Source: Misgurnus anguillicaudatus
Lineage: Eukaryota; Chordata; Actinopteri; Cypriniformes; Cobitidae
DNA: 64,000 nucleotides
Assembly: GCF_027580225.2 (NCBI RefSeq)
Contig: NC_073354.2
Coordinates: 28,974,001-29,038,000 of the forward strand
Direction: 5' to 3'
Translations under genes and position numbers: made by a program
Shown here: positions 30,064 to 42,279 of the stretch, one piece after another
Numbering within the stretch: position 1 is the first letter of the stretch
How the letters are laid out: every line of letters begins with the position of its first letter
Notes under the pieces: generated by a model
What the model saw: the letters and a program-made list of their open reading frames with translations, nothing else
Database searches by the model: none
Told to the model about the DNA's origin: nothing

Positions 30064-33000
30064 ATGTTGAGTTCGACATGGAATTTCATCAAACGCCATA
30101 AAAGGAAATTCATCTTTACGGGAGTTTTTGTTGGAGGTAACGTGGGCCATTTAGATCACCTGCATGCATGCTTAGCCTATACATCACACATTCTTGTATG
30201 TCACATGTATTTACTGTATGACTGAATGTTTAAGTGTTGCTTGTTTAAAATGTCTGCATGAATTGTGTTTGGTTACTGTTACTGTAGTGTTATGCATTTA
30301 AATTTCATTCATTCATTTTATCTTATCAATCTCAGTTCACCTGTCACCTAGTTTTCTTTATTGACATATTGGTGGGGTGGGTAGGAAAACTAAAATGGGC
30401 TGGTAGTTTAAGCAGCAGACATTGTTGATACTGAATAGAACTGGTATAATGCATGTCACTTTTTTAAACATATACTTTGCATTGTATTCTCAAACCCAGG
30501 TGTGTATCTACTTGGTAAATATGCACAGAGAAAAATTCAGGATATACAAGAGCGTGAGGCTGCTGAATATATTGCTCAAGCTCGGAGACAATTTCATTTT
30601 GAAAGTAACCAGAGGACATGTAACATGACAGGTAAAAATGAAATGCATACAGATTACTGTATTTTTGGTGTTTTACTGTATCTAACTGTTTTTTATTTGT
30701 AGTGTTATCAATGCTTCCTACTCTAAGAGAGGCGATCATACATCATCTCAACTCAGAGACCCTCACTACTTTGCTTAAGACTAAGTGAGTCATTCATGTA
30801 CATTATAGATGATCTACATTTGATCATTAATGGATATTTGCCTACAGTATGTATGAGTTATCCTGTTTTTTTCCTCGTAGGCCAGCCAATAAGCTTGAAA
30901 TCTGGGAGGATTTAAAGATAATCAGTGAGTTTAAGAGGTTTCTTGTTATATTAGACCAGATGCAATGTGATAAAATGGTCTTTATGATCATGGTAATAAA
31001 TAGAATGCAGTGCATTGCAATACAAAATATATCCTATAAAAATAAAAATTATAGTGAGAGCTAGGGCTGCAAAATAAACTCGTTTTTGTTTATGTGTGTG
31101 TACTGTGTATAATAATTATGTATATGTACTCACCTAAAGGATTATTAGGAACACCATACTAATACTGTGTTTGACCCCCTTTCGCCTTCAGAACTGCCTT
31201 AATTCTACGTGGCATTGATTCAACAAGGTGCTGAAAGCATTCTTTAGAAATGTTGGCCCACATTGATAGGATAGCATCTTGCAGTTGATGGAGATTTGTG
31301 GGATGCACATTCAGGGCACGAAGCTCCTGTTCCACCACATCCCAAAGATGCTCTAGTGGGTTGAGATCTGGTGACTGTGGGGGCCATTTTAGTACAATGA
31401 ACTCATTTTCATGTTCAAGAAACCAATCTAAAATGATTCGAGCTTTGTGACATGGTGCCTGCTGGAAGTAGCCATCAGAGGATGGGTACATGGTGGTCAT
31501 AAAGGATGGACATGGTCAGAAACACTGCTCAGGTAGGCCGTGACATTTAAACTATGTCCAAATGGCACTAACCGTGCATTCATACCGCCACCGGCGAGAG
31601 CGTCAATAAAAGCTCTGGCTGCCGTATTATTAACGCTATAGAAAAGGTGTAGTGGATGCTCTGACGCTCGAATGCATTCTCTGGAATCCTCTCAAGCGGA
31701 GGTTTCTGCCTTCCGATTGGTTGCCGCCGAATGTTTCCGCCTTCCGATTGGTTGCCACCGATCCGCGTCATAGCTCATTACCATAAAGTTGAGCTGATTT
31801 CAACTCTCCTCGACGCTCATGCCGTACGCCGCAGCGCTGCTCGACGGGCTCGCCGCCGACTCTCATTGAAAATGAATGACTTCCGGCTACTTTGACGCTC
31901 TCGCCGGTGGCGGTGTGAAGGCACAGTAAGGGGCCTAAAGTGTGCCAAGAAAACATCCCCCACACTATTACACCACCACCACCAGCCTGCACAGTGGTAA
32001 CAAGGCATGATGGATCCATGTTCTCATTCTGTTTACGCCAAATTCTGGCTCTACCATCTGAATGTCTCAACAGAAACCGAGACTCATCAGACCAGGCAAC
32101 ATTTTTCCAGTCTTCAACTGTCCAATTTTGGTGAGCTTGTGCAAATTGTAGCCTCTTTTTCCTATTTGTAGGTGAGATGAGTGGTACCCAGTGGGGTATT
32201 CTGCTGTTGTAGCCAATCCGCCTTAAAGTTGTGCGTGTTGTGGCTTCACAAATGCTTTGATGCATACCTCGGTTGTAACTCGGTTGCATTTTCGCCCACA
32301 GGACTGCCGCATACTGGATGTTTTTCCCTTTTCACACCATTCTTTGTAAACCCTAGAAATGGTTGTGCATAAAAATCTCAGTAACTGAGCAGATTGTAAA
32401 ATACTCAGACCGGCCCGTTTGGCCCCAACAACCATGACACGCTCAAAATGGCTTAAATCACCTTTTTTTTCCCATTCTGACATTCAGTTTGGAGTTCAAG
32501 AGATTGTCTTGACCAGGACCACACCCCTAAATGCATTGAAGTAACTGCCATGTGATTGGTTGATGCATGTGTTTATTTATATGAATATAAATTATATAAC
32601 AGTACACACACATAAGCAAAACTTTTATTCTGCAAACAATTAGTCGCGATTAATCGTTTTGTAGCACTTGCACACAAATGAAAAGCTGTAAAATGTGCAC
32701 TACAGTTGTTTAAAAAAAATGCTTGTGCAAATACTTTACAAAATAAGTTCATTTAATAAAGGTGTGGAATAATAGTCTTGTTTGTGTGTGTGCGTGTGTT
32801 TCTCTGTGTATGACTGCCACTTGTGTTACTGTCAATAATGTCTCATCCATTTATTGTTTACAAGAATTATCATTACCCTTCAGGTTTTACTCGCAGCATT
32901 GTGGCTATTTACAGCACTTGTATGTTGGTGGTCTTGCTGCGAGTTCAGCTCAACATAATTGGTGGCTATCTGTACCTGGACAACTCTGTGACAAAGAACG

Positions 33001-35144
33001 GAGCGGTATTCCAAGCCTTGATGTTTTCACTGCAAATCACAATCTTTTAGCCTTTATTTCATGTTTCAGCGCTCCTGATTAATTTATTTTGCTATTTTAG
33101 ACCCCTTTAGCACCTCCTGATGTCCAGCAACAATATCTGTCAAGTATTCAACACCTTCTTGGAGAAGGTAAGTACAATGTCATCTTCGTGTAAGAGGGTC
33201 AATCCTGTATATAGTTTGGTAAAATCCATTAGAGAGTTATTGATGTTACTTTCTGCCTTTACAGGACTCATTGAACTGATAACTGTGGTGAAGAAAGCTG
33301 TCCAGGAAGTTCTTGGACCGTACGTGGATTAGATGATTCGTGTTTTTGATCTTAAATATTTAGCAATACAGTTAACTTCTGATTTAACTTCTCTGTCTTT
33401 AGGATGTCACTGAGGCAGAGTTTATCCCTGCAAGAGTTGGAGGAACAGTTAACTCGGATCAGACAGCTAGTTGAAGGCAGTTCTTCCTCTAAGCACAAGA
33501 GTCTTTCCTGGTACATGATGCCTGATGAAGAGAACACGCTAGCTTCACAGGTAAGTCACTGACCTTAAAGGATTAGTCAATTTTCTTTAAAAAAAATCCA
33601 GATAATTTACTCACCACCATGTCATCCAAAATGTTGATGTCTTTCTTTGTTCAGTAAAGAAGAAATGATGTTTTCATTCCACATTCCACGATTTTTCTAA
33701 TTTTAATGGACTTTAATGGACCCCAACACTTATCAGTTTTAATGCACTTTAAAATTGCAGTTTTAAAGGACTCTAAACGATCCCAAACGAGGCATAAAGG
33801 TCTTATCTAGCGAAATGAATGTCATTTTGGCAAGAAAAATAAAAAATATGCACTTTTAAACCACAAATTCTCGTCTTCCTTCGGTCCTATGACGCGCCAG
33901 CGCGACCTCACATAATTGCATAATGATGTCGAAAGGTCACGTGTTACATAGATGAAACGCACATTTGCAGACCAATTTAAACAATAAACTGACACAGAGA
34001 CATTAATTAGTATCATTCCACATACAACAAAGTCGGAACGGTCCTCTTTCTCCACACACATCCGTGACATCTTGACGTGATGACTTATTACGTAAGGTCG
34101 CGCTGGCGCGCCACAGGACCCCAGGCAGACGAGAAGTTGTGGTTTAAAAGTGCGTATTTTTTATTTTTCTTGTCAAAAATGACAATCGTTTCGCTAGATA
34201 TAAGACTTTGAAACTGCAATTTGAAACTGCATTAAAACTGTTAAGTGTTGGGGTCCACCAAAGTCCATTAAAATGAGAAAAATCCTGGAATGTTTTACTC
34301 AAAAATCTAAATTTCTTCTCGACTGAACAAAGACATCAACATTTTGGATGACATGGTGGTGAGTACATTATTTGAATTTTTTTTTTTTTAAATTGACTTA
34401 TCCTTTAATAAAAAAATGTGTATCTAAACGAAAGCAAAGAAGGAAAAATCTGATGCCAGTTTTTTTTTAGGCCTGTGGTCTCACTGAAAATGATATCACA
34501 ACAATAAAACTGCTCAATGAAACGAGAGACATGCTTGAAAGGTAAGATTTGTTCATAAAGTTCAGACTTACAGTGAGCCCTATTGTTTTATTATCCTGGC
34601 TGGCCACTAATTGCTTCTGATTTTGTTTTTTCAGTCCAGACTTCAGTACTGTACTCAGTACGTGCTTAAATCGAGGCTTTGTCCGATTCCTGGACAACTT
34701 GGCAGAGTTCTTCCGGCCCCCACAAGGAGACGCCACCACCTGCAACTCACCTGATTGCTTAGTGTATGTGCACAGTTATCTGAAAGATATCTTATATTTA
34801 TTATCGTATGTGAATTTACATCTCTGTTAGTTTAGTTCAGTCAGAACTGTTTTTGATGTGTTTTTTTCCAGATTGTCACCTGTGAGCCTCCCGCTTGCCA
34901 AAATCATTCCCATCATTAATGGACAGATACATTCAATATGCAGTGAAATACCAAGTCACTTTGTCCAGGTGAGAGATTGTTTCTAGTTTCATTCTATACA
35001 TAAGGTGCATGATAAATAAATTTTCATACAAACTCTGTGACTTTTTTTTGTATATTTTAGGATCTTTTGTTGATAGACCAAGTGAAAGAGTTCGCCGCCA
35101 ATGTGTATGAAACGTTTAGCACACCTCAGGATCTTCAGAAGTGA
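30064..35144 (+). CDS. PEX3: PEX3, peroxisomal membrane protein import receptor anchor (peroxin-3)
   Basis: PEX3 sits in the peroxisome membrane, docks the chaperone PEX19 and lets membrane proteins insert. Coding exons: 30064-30136, 30500-30631, 30703-30784, 30881-30924, 32884-33005, 33101-33167, 33265-33319, 33403-33550, 34471-34541, 34635-34763, 34872-34968 and 35061-35144 (TGA). All phases join, giving 367 aa against 373 in human. The N-terminus has a basic patch and a short membrane segment ([20 protein letters not shown]), the peroxisome targeting and anchor part. Strong family stretches are [53 protein letters not shown] and [18 protein letters not shown]. Exon 10 is taken to end at GT|GTATGT because that keeps frame. 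Introns 4 and 8 hold mobile elements. ADAT2 is divergent upstream. Confidence 0.97.
31159..32483 (-). pseudogene. Tc1-like transposase, decayed and lacking a catalytic Asp
   Basis: The minus strand shows the N-terminal part (about 32483-32290: [20 protein letters not shown] and a helix-turn-helix region), then a gap, then 32289 onward with [12 protein letters not shown] and [12 protein letters not shown] (first catalytic Asp). The MITE insert follows, then the C-terminal part at 31500-31159 with [15 protein letters not shown] (catalytic Glu). Where the family has the second Asp in a QDNAPCH-type motif, this copy reads [11 protein letters not shown]: the Asp-Asn pair is missing in frame, consistent with a 6-bp deletion. 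Together with the internal deletion near 32290 and the insertion, the enzyme is dead. Confidence 0.88.
31572..31926. mobile_element. Harbinger-like MITE with TAA target duplication
   Basis: The left end CCGTGCATTCATACCGCCAC and right end GTGGCGGTGTGAAGGCACAG are inverted with three mismatches, continuing inward as CGGCGAGAGCGTCAA. TAA is present on both sides (31569-31571 and 31927-31929), the three-base duplication typical of PIF/Harbinger elements. Removing it restores GGCACTAAGGGGCC in the Tc1-like host. Confidence 0.8.
33565..34409. repeat. About 845-bp fold-back element, copy 2 (PEX3 intron 8)
   Basis: The ends are TTAAAGGATTAGTCAATTTT and AAATTGACTTATCCTTTAA. The inner arms CACCACCATGTCATCCAAAA and GGATGACATGGTGGTGAG pair, as do GACGCGCCAGCGCGACCTCA and GGTCGCGCTGGCGCGCC. 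It is the same family as 2339-3138. The reading frame at 33822-34070 lies in its core and resembles the frame at 2638-2850 on the other strand, which reflects the repeat. Confidence 0.8.
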
Positions 35145-35850
35145 GTGTGGGATCAAGCAAGTGAGACGTTGACTCCTTACAAATCCACTTTATGCTCAGA
35201 TTCTCGTGCTGTCCAGAAAAGACACAAAGTCCTGATATCGTCCAGGCCAATGGCAACACATGGTTGACCCGAGAGATGAGTGCATAGTTGGTCGATCGCA
35301 TCCTCTGTTTAGTAGGCATTCAATATGGAGAATCTTCTTATGTCCTGCCAGATGTGCTGTCTGTTTGACTTAACCTTCCTAACAAAACAGGATAGTTGCA
35401 AATAACTGTCCATGTCGTCCCAGGCATGCCAAGTTTTTACAGGCTGTAATGAATTTTTATTTATTTTTAATCCTTGTAGCATAACATTATCACTATATAA
35501 TTGTGCAAATAAATGTCTCACTGGCTGGTGATCCATGTATTTAAACCTGCATTGCGAAGGAGAGAAGGTGTATTGTTTTTAATTCCGACATCACCAGATT
35601 TCCTACATCAATTTTGCAAAACAGCCCACCTTTTAAACAGTAACATCGCATGAAATTTGAACAGCTAATGTTTAACATTCTTTTACAGTAGTTCTGGATT
35701 ACAGCGCTGCATACGTTTTTTTTTTTTATTATTAGGAGCATTGTGTAGAATTGATTCGGGATGCTTCTTATGGATGGGAAACTTTTGCAGGTTGTAGTAT
35801 ATTACTCCTTTTGTATCATGACCCATGAATGTCAATAAATATGTATAGTA
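35145..35850 (+). other. PEX3: PEX3 3' untranslated region
   Basis: Non-coding sequence after the PEX3 stop. A poly(A) signal AATAAA lies at 35834-35839. Open frames on the minus strand here (35116-35741) show no family motif and are treated as chance. Confidence 0.6.
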
Positions 35851-36006
35851 TTAATACTGGAACTATTAATTAAAAATAAATTGTTTGATTAGAAAAAAAT
35901 GCACGGTCTGTAAACTAATAAGACTAACAATGTGCAATATCATGGTAAAATTGTACCACAATATATTAAGAGCACTGCCCAAATAGGCTAATTGAAGATC
36001 ATGTGT

Positions 36007-36383
36007 ACACTGCAAAAAAATTATTTTTGAAGAGGGAAAAGTCTTGGTATTTTTGTCTTGTTTTTTAGTAAAAATATTTTAAAAAATAAGTCTAGTTTTT
36101 AGACCAAAAAGATCAGATTTAAGTGATTTTGTGCATAAAACAAGCAAAAAAAATCTGCCAATGGGGTAAGCTACATTTTCTTGAATTTAGTGTTTAAGAA
36201 AAATGTTCAAGCTTTTTTTTCTTACCACATTGGCAGATTTTTGGTCTAAAAGCTAGACTTATTTTCTTGGGTCATTATGCTCATCAAAAAAAGCATCTTA
36301 ATTTAAGAATTTAGATATTCTTACTGAAAACAGGACAAAAATACTAAGAATTTTTTTCTTAGAAATCATTTTTTTGCAGTGTA
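36007..36383. repeat. ACACTGCAAAAAA-ended MITE
   Basis: The ends ACTGCAAAAAAATTATTTTT and AATCATTTTTTTGCAGTGT are inverted; inner words CAAAAAAAATCTGCCAATGG and ACCACATTGGCAGATTTTT pair. Same family as 24971-25406. Confidence 0.75.
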
Positions 36384-36399
36384 TTGGTGCATTGTCTAT

Positions 36400-36674
36400 T
36401 TAAAGGGATAAAATTAAATTCTGTTACTTACCTGTATAAATTTCTTTGCTTTGATGAAAACAAAAGAAGATACAGGAATGCTCGTAACCGAACTCATCAG
36501 AAGCACCATGAATTCCATAGTACTATTTTTTCCTACCATGGGGGTCAATGGGGCTTTTGATCGATTTGGTTACAAACATCCCTCAGAACAAAGAAATGTA
36601 TTCAGGTTTGTACCAACATGAGAGTGAGTAAATGATGACACAATTTTCGTTTTTGAGTGAACTATCCCTTTAAT
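36400..36674. repeat. Angel-like fold-back variant
   Basis: It begins TTTAAAGGGATAAAATTAAA and ends GAGTGAACTATCCCTTTAA. The left arm is more diverged than the right. Confidence 0.65.
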
Positions 36675-37912
36675 GAAATTCTCACAGATTCCTCTAGAGG
36701 GCGACACACGTTTGGAGTTGGATATGGCAACTGGAAACAGTTCAGTGACATCAGGTTCAAACAATAAACATCTTATTCACTGTGTTGTTGACAAATATTT
36801 AAACAGGAAGAAATGAAGTAATATCTGACATAGTTCACAGAATGTATGAGGGCTGAACATGAGGAAAGCATATGATGTGAGACTACTCTTGCACAAGATA
36901 TCACCCTTGATTAAACTTCCTTATGACCTAAAAACGTACTTGACTTCTTTTTAAATGAGACTATGACTATGTTTATACTGTCGGTCCAAATCCGATCTTT
37001 GTGCATATAAAAAAACACATTTTTTTATTATTTAGTTCTTAGGTTGGCACATTGGCTCAATGTGTAACACTGTTGCCTCATAGCAAGAAGGTCCCTGCTT
37101 CGAGGCACACCTTTTTGTGTGGAGTTTGCATAGAGTTGGTTTACTACAGGTACTCTGATTTCCTCCCACAGACCAAAAACATGCAGATTAGTAGAATTGG
37201 AAATTATAAATTGCCCCTCACCCAACTTGTGTGATTTATTTGTGTATAAAACAACCACTTCTCTCCATGAATATCCGTAGATGCTGGAATGGCAAAACGA
37301 ATAAATAGATTTCTTTCTTATTAATATATAATTATAAGAATGCTATGGCCACTGTTTTCATAAATATAATAATGTAGATTTTAAGTTAAAAATACTTGCT
37401 TAAATATGGACATTTTAAGTTGAAACAACTTGAATTGTTTAGGTTTTTACCAATTTAAGTAATTTTTTAAGTTCATCCAACTTTTTACAGTGTACATGGT
37501 AAAAAATATATTTTGCTTTTGTACCTGATTGATGTAGCAAAGTATGAGATAAACACTTTAAAGCTATAATAGCAAGCAGGTCTTATGTATGTAGAGTTTG
37601 TATTGCAATGTAAGTTGAATTTATTTTTAAAAAATTGAAGGAAAGTTGTTGCCCTAAAAAAAGTAATGTGAATTAAAACAGGAGTATGTTTAACTTAATT
37701 TCTAGTAATTCTATTTAACTCAGCAAGTTCAATAAACTTAATTTCAAGTTAATTTAACTTGAAATATTTTTTGTAATATCAATTGCTCTGTTTAACATCT
37801 CCATAGTTTTAGTGTTAGTGTTATAAATGGCATTATAACACAAAATTCTGAGATCAGTCATTAAATATGCATAAACACACACAAAACTGCATGACATGAA
37901 TTGACAGTACTG

Positions 37913-38186
37913 CACTGTAAAAAAATTATTTGCTCCCTTAAAATGTTTTGTTAAGATTTACAAGTCATGTCAACTTATTATTATTTATCTTGACAAGAGA
38001 TGAGTTGTTACAACTTATAAAATGAAGTTGACTTTTTTCAACCATATCTTATAAGTTATAACAACTCACCTGTTGTTATAACAACTCATCTCTAGTCAAG
38101 ATGAATAATAGTAAGTTGAAATGACTTGTAAATACGAGTTGATTCAACAAAAATTTTTAAGGCAGCAATGTATTTTTTACAGTGTG
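37913..38186. repeat. CACTGTAAAAAA-ended fold-back MITE
   Basis: The ends are CACTGTAAAAAAATTATTT and TGTATTTTTTACAGTGTG. Inner arms contain ATCTTGACAAGAGATGAGTTG and its inverted partner CAACTCATCTCTAGTCAAGAT. A shortened copy lies at 43974-44146. Confidence 0.75.
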
Positions 38187-39955
38187 TGACAAAACAACAT
38201 TATAAATATAATAGCTTAAACCTCTATGACATTTTATTAACAAATATTAAGTAGTTAAAGTTCTTAAAGCTTAAATATTTAAAATATAGGCACAAGGCAT
38301 TATGGGTATTCCTTACAACATGTACTGATCATTTTAATTTCATTTCACTTAAATGTTTTCTTTTAATGGATTTTATATGCTTAAAAGTTAAATGAACTAA
38401 GTTTTTTTAAGTATATGTCCAAAACACAAAATATTAAGTGATGTCTACTTCATTGTTCAAGTAACGAAAATATCTGGGTTAACAGTGTGGTGGTTGAAAA
38501 AGTTGCATGATCAAACATTGTAATACACTTAAAAAAAAGCTTTGGGTCAAAAAGAGACATGATCGACGAACCCAACCCGTTATAATTTAGGTTGTTTTAA
38601 CCATTACTGGGTCAAATATAAACATTATCTCAGTTAATGTACCTTACAGCATGGGTTTGTCTGCTGTTAACCAACGCTGGATTGAAAATATCCCACTGTA
38701 AAAAAATTGCACTTCAAGCTTTAAAAATAATAGGATTTACGAGTCAACTTTTATTATTTATCTTGAATAGTGATGTAATTTATAAAAAAGTAAAAAAATA
38801 AGTTAAGCTAATTCAACTTCATAAGTTTGAGGAACCCATCATATTCTAGTAAAGATTTCTGTTTTACTAAGGTTCTTTGTAGAGAAATAGTTTTCTTTAG
38901 AGTATAAAAAGGTAAAAGATAAATGGTTATTTAAAAAATTTTGGAGGGAAAGTTTCTTGGGGAAGCAAAAGAAACATTCTTCTACAACAATGCGGTGAAG
39001 AACCTTTTATAGCACCTTTAATATAGGTGTGCAAGAACACAATGGTTTATGAATCTAAACTATGCTGCAACCATATGGCCAAAATTGGTTCTAATCTATA
39101 CACCTTCATTTTTACACTAAATAACATGATGACATGTAACTGTAAGCTACTCTAAATTTTCACATAAACTTAAAAAAGGAAGTGTCTGCTAGATGTTGAA
39201 CGTGTTACTCTCAGTTTCTGTATCAACCAAATTTAGTGATGAACAAAAGTACCTTGACTAAGTAAATAATCTGAGTGATGTAATATCAGATTGCAATTGT
39301 ATCGGTCAGTTTGTGGTTAATACGAATGCCAAACCTACAGACCAATTATTTTGTTTGCCCAGAATGAGGTCAGGGAATTTATGACTTAAATGATATGGAA
39401 AGATGACAACAGTTTCCTTAATCCTTCCTGATTATGAGGCTGAAACCTGATTGGCAATGTTAATTACTGTTGTTTAACAAAAGATAAGCTATATATAGTA
39501 AAAGTAAACAACAAGAATTGGCTTGTTGCATAAGCCTCTCGAATGTGCTGAATAACTATGAGGGTGTTTTCCAGTGCACGTTCCTGATGCGCTGTAGTAC
39601 CTCCAGTCACATGACTTGCTCTGTGCTCAACATGCTCTTTGTTGTAAACAGGAAATTCCCCTTCATCACATGATGCGGGTCTTTGATTCAGTCTCATGAC
39701 CTTGTTACTGAAACTGTTTACATCAAGTGCAGGAATATAGAGGGGAAATATCTTCTTGTAATCAATAACGTATGACCTTTATTTATTTATGGTATATGAT
39801 AATACTGTATGACTGAGCAATTTTGCAATGTTTTTTCGAAATTTTAAACATTATGCTTTTAAAAAAGAGGGGACAAAATGTTTAATGTAAAAAATTAAAA
39901 CATATTAATCAGTCAATAATCTATACATATTTTATATTAAATATTGGAATATTAA

Positions 39956-41190
39956 AGGGACACTTTAAAAATAACCTCATTTTCCAGCTCCTCTAGAGTT
40001 ACACTGCAAAAGATGAGTTTCTTACATAGTATTTTTGTCTTGTTTTCAGTACATATATCTAAAAATTCCTAAATCAAGATACATTTTCTTGATAGGCAAA
40101 ATGGCAAAAATATACAATTTAAGTGAATTTTTGCTCAAAACAAGCAAAATTATTTGCCAATGGGGTGAGAAATTTTGCTTAATATGCTCATTTTCCAGCA
40201 ATGATACGCAGTGCCTAAAAATAGTCCCCTTGTTATCTTTCAATAGCAGGAGACTATTTTCGAAGACTGCATGATGTCATTGCGCCTCCTGCAGCCATGT
40301 TACAGCAGCAAAGTCATTGTTTATTACGCCAGTTTCTAGCCATATCACTAAGAAAATCACAACTTTTAATCTAACTTTCTGTCGGTCTTAGGACACGATG
40401 TAACTACAGAAGAGTCAAGTTTTAAATAGGAAAAATATCAAAACTCTTTGGTTATTTTTAGCGCAATGCTAATGGTCTAATCCGATTCAATGGATTATGC
40501 TAAGCTATGCTAAAAGTGGTAGCGCCAGACCCGGAGATCGGCTGAATGGATTTTAAAACTGTAAAAATCAAATGTTTAACTCTAGGGGAGCTGGAAAATA
40601 AGCATATTTTCAAAAAAAGTGGAGTGTCCCTTTAAATTAAGGGTTTAAGAAAAAAGAAAACTTATTTTTAGATTTTTCTCTCACACCATAGGCAGATATT
40701 TTGCTTGTTTTAAGCAAAAAATTTACTTTAATTGTATATTTTTTGTCTATAAACTAGACTTATTTTCTTTTTTGCTCATCAAGAAAAATCCTCTTAATTT
40801 AAGAATTTGTATCTATTTTTACTGACAACAAGTCAAAAATACTAAGTAAGAATGTAATTTTTTGCAGTGTAAATATTTGATTTTTACAGTTTCGGAATCC
40901 ATTCAGACAATCTCCGTGTCTGGCAGTACAACTTTTAGCATAGCTTAGCATAATCCATTGAATCTGATTAGACCATTAGCATCACGCTCAAAAATAACCA
41001 AAGAGTTTCTCTATTTTTAAAAACTATTTTAAACTTGACAGTACTAAAACTCGTGTACTAAGACAGATGGAAAATTAAAAGTTGCGATTTTATAGGCAAA
41101 TATAAAATCGCAGTGATATTACACAGCGCCCGAAAATAGTCCCCTGCTATTAAAAGTTACCAAAGGGAACTATTTTTAGGCGCTGCGTAA
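39956..41190. repeat. Mosaic of two interleaved MITE families
   Basis: The outer pieces (39956-40001, 40873-41190) belong to the AAAGGGACACTCCACTTT family with CTTAGCATAATCCATTGAATC arms. Between them is an ACACTGCAAAA-ended element (about 40002-40872), itself opened by another piece of the first family ending AAGTGGAGTGTCCCTTTAA near 40635. A further clean copy of the first family is at 58050-58532. Confidence 0.6.
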
Positions 41191-41336
41191 TATCATTGTT
41201 AAAATGATGTGATTAATAAGTCATATCAATGTTTTTCATGTTACTCTAATTTATCTAATTAAATTAAGCAATTTCATCTTGTTTTTATACGTTTTAGTAT
41301 CTTGTCACTAGTCAAAAATTTAATATAAAGTCTTCA

Positions 41337-41478
41337 CTCTAAAAATATGGGTTGTTTTGGTAAATATTGAACAGAACGCATGCTAGGTTAAAAATTGCCC
41401 AATGCTGGGTTGTAATAGTTACGCAACAATGGGTTATAATAACACAACAGTTGGGTTAAACAGTTGGTTACAGTGTAC
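41337..41478. repeat. ACTCTAAAAA / GGGTTA-rich repeat
   Basis: It begins CACTCTAAAAATATGGGTTG and carries AATATTGAACAGAACGCATG and CCCAATGCTGGGTTG. Related copies lie at 47498-47637, 60811-61019 and 61162-61419. Confidence 0.6.
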
Positions 41479-42279
41479 AGGTAGACAAAAATGAAGGTAA
41501 GTACAAGATGACAAAATATTAAATTGTTTCTGATCCTGATTCATCATGCATTCCTCTTGTATGCATGCCAGATAAACAATGATCAAGGAAAAGATAACAC
41601 TGGGTGTTTTTATTGCACTGCTGGTCCTCAGGTTTCTAGATTATGACTCATCTGCCTCTACCTGCATTTCAAGAGTCCTCCTATGTTACACTCTCCATGT
41701 CTGACTCAACATGATGTCATAGACTGAAGTCATCATCACATGAGCTTGTATGAACTAATATTTGGTCAAAACATTAGCCTTGCAACAATTTTTTATTGTG
41801 GGGAAGTAATCTTAAGAGCATATAGTACATATAGTTTGTAATTTTTTTATACTCTACAGTCAATATTATCATGTCACATTCAGCATTTTAAATAAGAAAT
41901 ATTACTACTTTAAAAAAATATCTAGTAATCAATGTAATAATGTTAAAATCCCATTTTACATGCGCTGTTGTTGTAAACATGCTCATTTTAAGAGAAGCAA
42001 GCAAATGAATGTGTGTATGCACTAACCTTGACTCATATATAATCACATTATGTAGACATTACAGAGATAACACAGGTACACCCAAGGACGGCAATATACG
42101 GTTTAATCTGTCACCTCATCGATTGTTGTGGACATGCCCTGACCATGCTCTTTCTCCACCGTCCTGATTGGCCGATCTCAAGGGATTATCATTAAGTATT
42201 AATCCTATGCAGCAATGATGCATTCTGCAGTCACACCACTGACCGGTGAGATGATGTCAGCTATTTTCAGCAAGCTGAT

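Larger units (their letters stand above)
31129..32562 (-). mobile_element. Second Tc1-like transposon, one end lost
   Basis: The left end CTCACCTAAAGGATTATTAG follows TA and is a typical Tc1-like end. The expected inverted partner is not present on the right, where sequence passes from ATGTGATTGGTTGATG straight into the surrounding repeat. The transposase reads on the minus strand and is broken; a Harbinger-like MITE (31572-31926) is inserted. It lies in PEX3 intron 4, opposite to PEX3. Confidence 0.85.
31062..32667. repeat. AGGGCTGC...AATCGCGACTAATTG-type repeat, split by a Tc1-like element
   Basis: The left part (AGGGCTGCAAAATAAACTC and TGTGTACTGTGTATAATAATT) and right part (ACAGTACACACACATAAG, TCTGCAAACAATTAGTCGCG) form an inverted-ended dispersed repeat opened by the Tc1-like element. 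A second copy starts at about 63863 and runs off the window. Confidence 0.6.

Noticed and set aside
30422..30739. Open frames overlapping PEX3 exons 2 and 3 in other frames
   Set aside because: The spliced PEX3 frame explains the conserved residues; the others are shadows.
37028..37258. 76- and 60-codon frames on opposite strands, with GGCACATTGGCTCAATG-like words
   Set aside because: This resembles a common fish dispersed repeat and has no coding motif; ends are too unclear to list as an element.
35145..41000. Search for FUCA2, the usual PEX3 neighbour
   Set aside because: No glycosidase motifs or plausible exons were seen on either strand.
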